Positions 4,823 through 7,387 of a DNA stretch of 7,387 nucleotides are shown here, piece by piece (the stretch's first letter is position 1; each line of letters begins with the position of its first letter). This DNA is from Candidatus Bipolaricaulis sp. (GTDB lineage: Bacteria; Bipolaricaulota; Bipolaricaulia; Bipolaricaulales; Bipolaricaulaceae). Both the position numbers and the translations under genes were made by a program. The notes beneath the pieces are model-generated. The model made no database searches, was not told the origin of the DNA, and was given only the letters and a program-made list of their open reading frames with translations. The stretch lies in NCBI GenBank assembly GCA_020062805.1, contig JAGUVP010000090.1, forward strand, positions 1 through 7,387, given 5' to 3'.

Positions 4823-5842
4823 GTGAACGAGAGACAGGACGCCGTAGAGGTTGTAGGCCTGCGTAAGGTGTTCGAGCGCCGCGCTCGTCGCGGGCTGCTC
4901 CGTCGCGCCCAAGGTGAGGAGAAGACGCTGATCGCGGTGGACGGGATCGACTTCCGCGTGAAGCGAGGGGAGATCTTCGGCCTCCTCGGCCCCAACGGCG
5001 CGGGGAAGACGACAACGATCAAGATGCTGTGCACCCTCCTTTCCCCTACCTCGGGCACAGCGCGTGTGGCGGGGCACGACGTGGTGCGCGAGGCCGCGAA
5101 GGTCCGTTGTTCGCTCGGCACGGTGCTCACTGGTGAGCGGAGCGTCTACTGGAAGCTCACTGGACGGGAGAACCTGCGGTACTATGCCGCTCTGTACCGT
5201 ATCCCGCGCCGGAAGGCACGGGAGCGGATCGCGGAACTTCTGGAACGCCTGGAACTCGCGGGGCGCGCCGACGAGCTGGTCGAGAAGTACTCGAGCGGGA
5301 TGAAACAGCGGTTGGCGCTCGCTCGGGCACTGCTGCCGTCCCCGCCGATCCTCCTCCTCGACGAGCCCACGGTGGGGCTCGATCCGCAAGCGGCTCGCAA
5401 CCTCCGCCAGACGATCTTCGATCTGAAGGCGGAAGGGAAGACGGTGCTCCTCACTACCCACTACATGGCCGAGGCCGATGAGCTGTGCGACCGGATCGCG
5501 ATCATCGATCAGGGGAGGATCATCGCCCTCGACTCCCCGGCCGCCCTCAAGGAGGGATTGGGAGCCAAGGAGGTCGTACGCCTCGAGATCCAGGGGGAGC
5601 CGAACGGACTGGGAGACGCGCTGCGGGCGCTCGCGTTGGTCGAGTCGGTTGCTGTTCGGCCGAGCGCCAATGGTGCGGGAACGTGCGAGCTGCAGGTGAT
5701 TACCTCGAACAGCCGGCGGAGCATTGGGCCGATCATCGAGTCGGTGCGCGCGGCGGGGCATGAGGTGGTGCACTTGCAGGTCGTCCAGCCGACGCTGGAG
5801 GACGTGTTCATCAGGCTGACCGGCAAATCGCTGCGGGACTGA
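4823..5842 (+). CDS. ABC-2 type exporter, ATP-binding protein (NatA/DrrA-like)
   Basis: A 339-residue cytoplasmic ATPase that would power the two permeases encoded after it. Visible motifs: Walker A GPNGAGKTT (56-64), signature YSSGMKQR (156-163), Walker B ILLLDEP (176-182), D-loop VGLDP (184-188) and switch His213 in TTHYMAEADEL. The Q-loop position reads SLGTVLTGERSVYWKLTGREN without the usual Gln, a variant I recall from NatA-like ABC-2 ATPases. A basic segment (ERRARRGLLRRAQ, about 18-30) precedes the A-loop region. A C-terminal domain of about 110 residues ends QVVQPTLEDVFIRLTGKSLRD, as is typical of drug, polysaccharide or sodium exporter ATPases of this group. The GTG at 4823 follows an AGGGGGGA stretch; an in-frame GTG at 4775 lies upstream of the predicted transcription start, so I rejected it. 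The next gene starts eight bases after the stop. The family is certain, the exported substrate unknown. Confidence 0.95.
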   Translation: MNERQDAVEVVGLRKVFERRARRGLLRRAQGEEKTLIAVDGIDFRVKRGEIFGLLGPNGAGKTTTIKMLCTLLSPTSGTARVAGHDVVREAAKVRCSLGTVLTGERSVYWKLTGRENLRYYAALYRIPRRKARERIAELLERLELAGRADELVEKYSSGMKQRLALARALLPSPPILLLDEPTVGLDPQAARNLRQTIFDLKAEGKTVLLTTHYMAEADELCDRIAIIDQGRIIALDSPAALKEGLGAKEVVRLEIQGEPNGLGDALRALALVESVAVRPSANGAGTCELQVITSNSRRSIGPIIESVRAAGHEVVHLQVVQPTLEDVFIRLTGKSLRD

Positions 5843-5849
5843 GGCCGAG

Positions 5850-6695
5850 ATGGGCATTCTGAAGCGAGTTCGAGATGGGCTCGGGATCATGCTCGCGGTG
5901 GCGGTGAAGGAGCTCATCCAGTTTCGGCGCTACCCGTCGTGGGTCATCGCCGTGTTCATCTGGCCGCTTCTGTTCCCGATCATGTCCGTGTTCTCGGCGC
6001 GGGCGCTTGCTGGGCCGGAGGGACAGGCGCTGCACGCGTTCGCCGCGCTCTCTGGCACGACCGACTACACGGGGTACATCATCGTCGGGCTCGTGATGTG
6101 GATGTGGCTGAACATGACCCTGTGGACGCTGGGAAGCTTCATGCGCTCTGAGCAGATAAGGGGGACGCTTGAGGCGACGTGGCTCTGTCCGGTGAGCCGG
6201 CTCGGTGTCTTGCTCGGGGCCACCTGCAGCCAGCTTCTGATCTCGATGGTCAACCTCACCGTCTCCCTGATCGCGTTCCGCTACATCTGGGGGTTCCGCA
6301 TCGTGGGGGACCTCGGTCTGACTGCCCTTCTGTTCATCCTGTCCGCCGCCGCCGTGTACGGGCTCGGGATCGCCTTCGCCAGCCTGGTGATGTGGGTCAA
6401 GGAGGCGAACGCGATGGTATTCCTCGTGCGGGGATTGTTCATGGTGTTCTGCGGGATGACGTACCCATTGGCTGTGCTCCCGGGGTGGATGCGGATCGTC
6501 TCCCGCGGGCTCCCGCTGACCTACTCCATTGACGGCATCCGTGCCGTGGCCTTGGCCGGTGCGGGCCTTGCAGATGTAATGGGCCACATCGCTGCCCTGG
6601 CTGCGTTCGCCGTGGTGACGCTGGTCGCGGGGTTCGTGGCGTTCCGCTGGACGGAGCGTCGTGTCCTGCGCACCGGCGCGCTCGGGCACCACTGA
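5850..6695 (+). CDS. ABC-2 type transporter permease, first subunit
   Basis: A 281-residue inner-membrane protein with six likely transmembrane helices: about residues 31-50, 74-98, 118-143, 152-180, 187-208 and 246-265. The ABC-2 layout is clear. There is an amphipathic N-terminus with KELIQFRRYPSW (20-31), a coupling region with RGTLEATWLCPVSR (104-117) and the late FCGMTYPLAVLPGWMRIVSRGLPLTYSIDGIRAV segment (200-233), which is the family signature around the reentrant fifth helix. It would form the membrane pore with the second permease and be driven by the preceding ATPase. It starts at an ATG eight bases after the ATPase stop, with only a modest GAG-rich ribosome site, so translation is probably coupled. 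The C-terminus is basic (WTERRVLRTG) and cytoplasmic. Substrate unknown; no adjacent biosynthetic gene gives a hint. Confidence 0.93.
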   Translation: MGILKRVRDGLGIMLAVAVKELIQFRRYPSWVIAVFIWPLLFPIMSVFSARALAGPEGQALHAFAALSGTTDYTGYIIVGLVMWMWLNMTLWTLGSFMRSEQIRGTLEATWLCPVSRLGVLLGATCSQLLISMVNLTVSLIAFRYIWGFRIVGDLGLTALLFILSAAAVYGLGIAFASLVMWVKEANAMVFLVRGLFMVFCGMTYPLAVLPGWMRIVSRGLPLTYSIDGIRAVALAGAGLADVMGHIAALAAFAVVTLVAGFVAFRWTERRVLRTGALGHH

Positions 6696-6705
6696 GGGGG
6701 TGGGC

Positions 6706-7387
6706 ATGATCGGCACGCTGCTGGCCATTGCGAGGAAGGACTTGATCATGTTCTTTCGCTACCCGATCAACGCGGTGTTTCGCATCGTGGAGCCGATCAT
6801 GTGGCTCACGCCAGCGTTCTTCCTCGGCCGGGGGTTCAGCGTGGACGGTACGGCCACGGGGTTCGCCGCCTACACGGGTACGGGGGACTTCTTCTCGTTC
6901 ATCCTCCTCGGGAGTCTCCTCGGGGCGTACATCAGCGCCGTGTTTTGGGGGATCGGCTACTCGCTGAAGATGGAAATGGACTCTGGCGTTCTCGAGTCGA
7001 ACTGGATGACGCCGGTGCCGCGGCTGGCGTTTCTCGTAGGGCGGACGCTGACGAGCTTGGTCGTCACCACGCTCAACTGCACGGGTGTGCTGCTCGCAAG
7101 CTGGCTCCTCTTCGGGTTCAGCGCCGGCGGCCCGGTGGGCAAGGCGATGCTGATCACGCTGCCGATGCTCGCGGGGCTCTACGGGTTCGGGTTCGCCTTC
7201 GCCGGGTTGGTCCTGCTCATGCGCGACGCGAACACGCTCGTGGATGTCTCCAGCTTCCTCGTCGGCGAGCTGTCCGGACGTGGGTTCCCGGTGACCGTGC
7301 TCCCGCGGGCGCTGATGGTGATCTCGCTCGTCCTGCCCACGACTTACGGGTTCGATGCGGTACGGGCGCTCCTCCTTGGGACGAAGC
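6706..7387 (+). CDS. ABC-2 type transporter permease, second subunit, 3' end outside window
   Basis: The frame is open from an ATG at 6706 to the right edge, giving 227 residues of a second ABC-2 permease; the last helix is missing. It is related to the first permease but distinct. Shared points are the N-terminal KDLIMFFRYP (11-20 against KELIQFRRYP), SGVLESNWMTPVPRLAFLVG (93-112 against RGTLEATWLCPVSRLGVLLG) and GRGFPVTVLPRALMVISLVLPTTYGFDAVRALLLG (191-225). Likely membrane segments are about residues 27-42, 64-86, 108-136, 146-171 and 178-210. A GAGGGGG ribosome site lies about five bases upstream; a GTG at 6700 in the same frame is a less likely start. It follows the first permease by ten bases, in the same operon. 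Two different permeases with one ATPase point to a heterodimeric pore with an ATPase homodimer. Confidence 0.92.
   Translation, partial: MIGTLLAIARKDLIMFFRYPINAVFRIVEPIMWLTPAFFLGRGFSVDGTATGFAAYTGTGDFFSFILLGSLLGAYISAVFWGIGYSLKMEMDSGVLESNWMTPVPRLAFLVGRTLTSLVVTTLNCTGVLLASWLLFGFSAGGPVGKAMLITLPMLAGLYGFGFAFAGLVLLMRDANTLVDVSSFLVGELSGRGFPVTVLPRALMVISLVLPTTYGFDAVRALLLGTK

Noticed and set aside
4811..5917. Long minus-strand open frame opposite the ABC ATPase
   Set aside because: The plus strand has every ABC motif in order; the minus frame has none and overlaps fully.
5811..6749. Minus-strand open frame rich in His, Pro, Glu and Gln opposite the first permease
   Set aside because: This composition is what results from reading membrane-protein codons backwards; there is no ribosome site or motif.
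1..7387. Mobile element, prophage, CRISPR or RNA genes
   Set aside because: I saw no transposase, integrase, terminal inverted repeats, regularly spaced direct repeats or tRNA-like cloverleaf on either strand.

Overview
The window is GC-rich, gene-dense bacterial DNA. Bacterial signs are Shine-Dalgarno sequences of the GGAGG type before most genes, several GTG starts, Sec-type signal peptides and -10/-35 promoter elements. The gene set (arsenite methyltransferase, an AbrB-fold protein of the HgcAB-associated family, a flavodoxin, a NatA/DrrA-like exporter) would fit an anaerobic or thermophilic free-living bacterium. The phylum cannot be assigned from this sequence. There are no insertion sequences, CRISPR arrays, tRNA or rRNA genes, and no phage or plasmid genes.

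Layout. (1) Positions 1-537, minus: the N-terminal part of a secreted, helical, acidic protein of unknown function that runs off the left edge. (2) 538-760: a divergent intergenic region. (3) 761-1393, plus: a stand-alone protein with a nucleotidyltransferase (Pol beta-like) signature. Its stop codon shares a CTAG tetranucleotide with the stop of the convergent arsM. (4) 1390-2454, minus: a two-gene operon. A small cysteine-rich AbrB-fold protein (HgcAB-associated, HgcC-like family) comes first, followed 15 bases later by arsM. In front of it are a TTGACG-17-TAGTGT promoter and a striking array of four alternating CTGAT/ATCAG half-sites covering the expected transcription start. (5) 2568-4605, minus: a gene train read in the order secreted two-domain protein (PsbP/DcrB-like plus a PPC-like beta domain), GNAT acetyltransferase, flavodoxin. 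(6) 4606-4822: a second divergent intergenic region with a good -10 element in each direction and a perfect palindrome in the exporter promoter. (7) 4823-7387, plus: an ABC-2 type exporter operon with one ATPase and two different but related permeases, the second cut by the right edge.

How it works together. The best-supported functional unit is metalloid handling. ArsM methylates As(III) using SAM. The cysteine-rich AbrB-fold protein encoded in front of it is the only DNA-binding-type protein in the window and is the obvious candidate to sense thiophilic metal or metalloid and act at the tandem operator; this is inference. No arsR, arsenite pump, arsenate reductase, hgcA or hgcB is visible. 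The exporter is a separate unit on the other strand. Its substrate cannot be told from the sequence.
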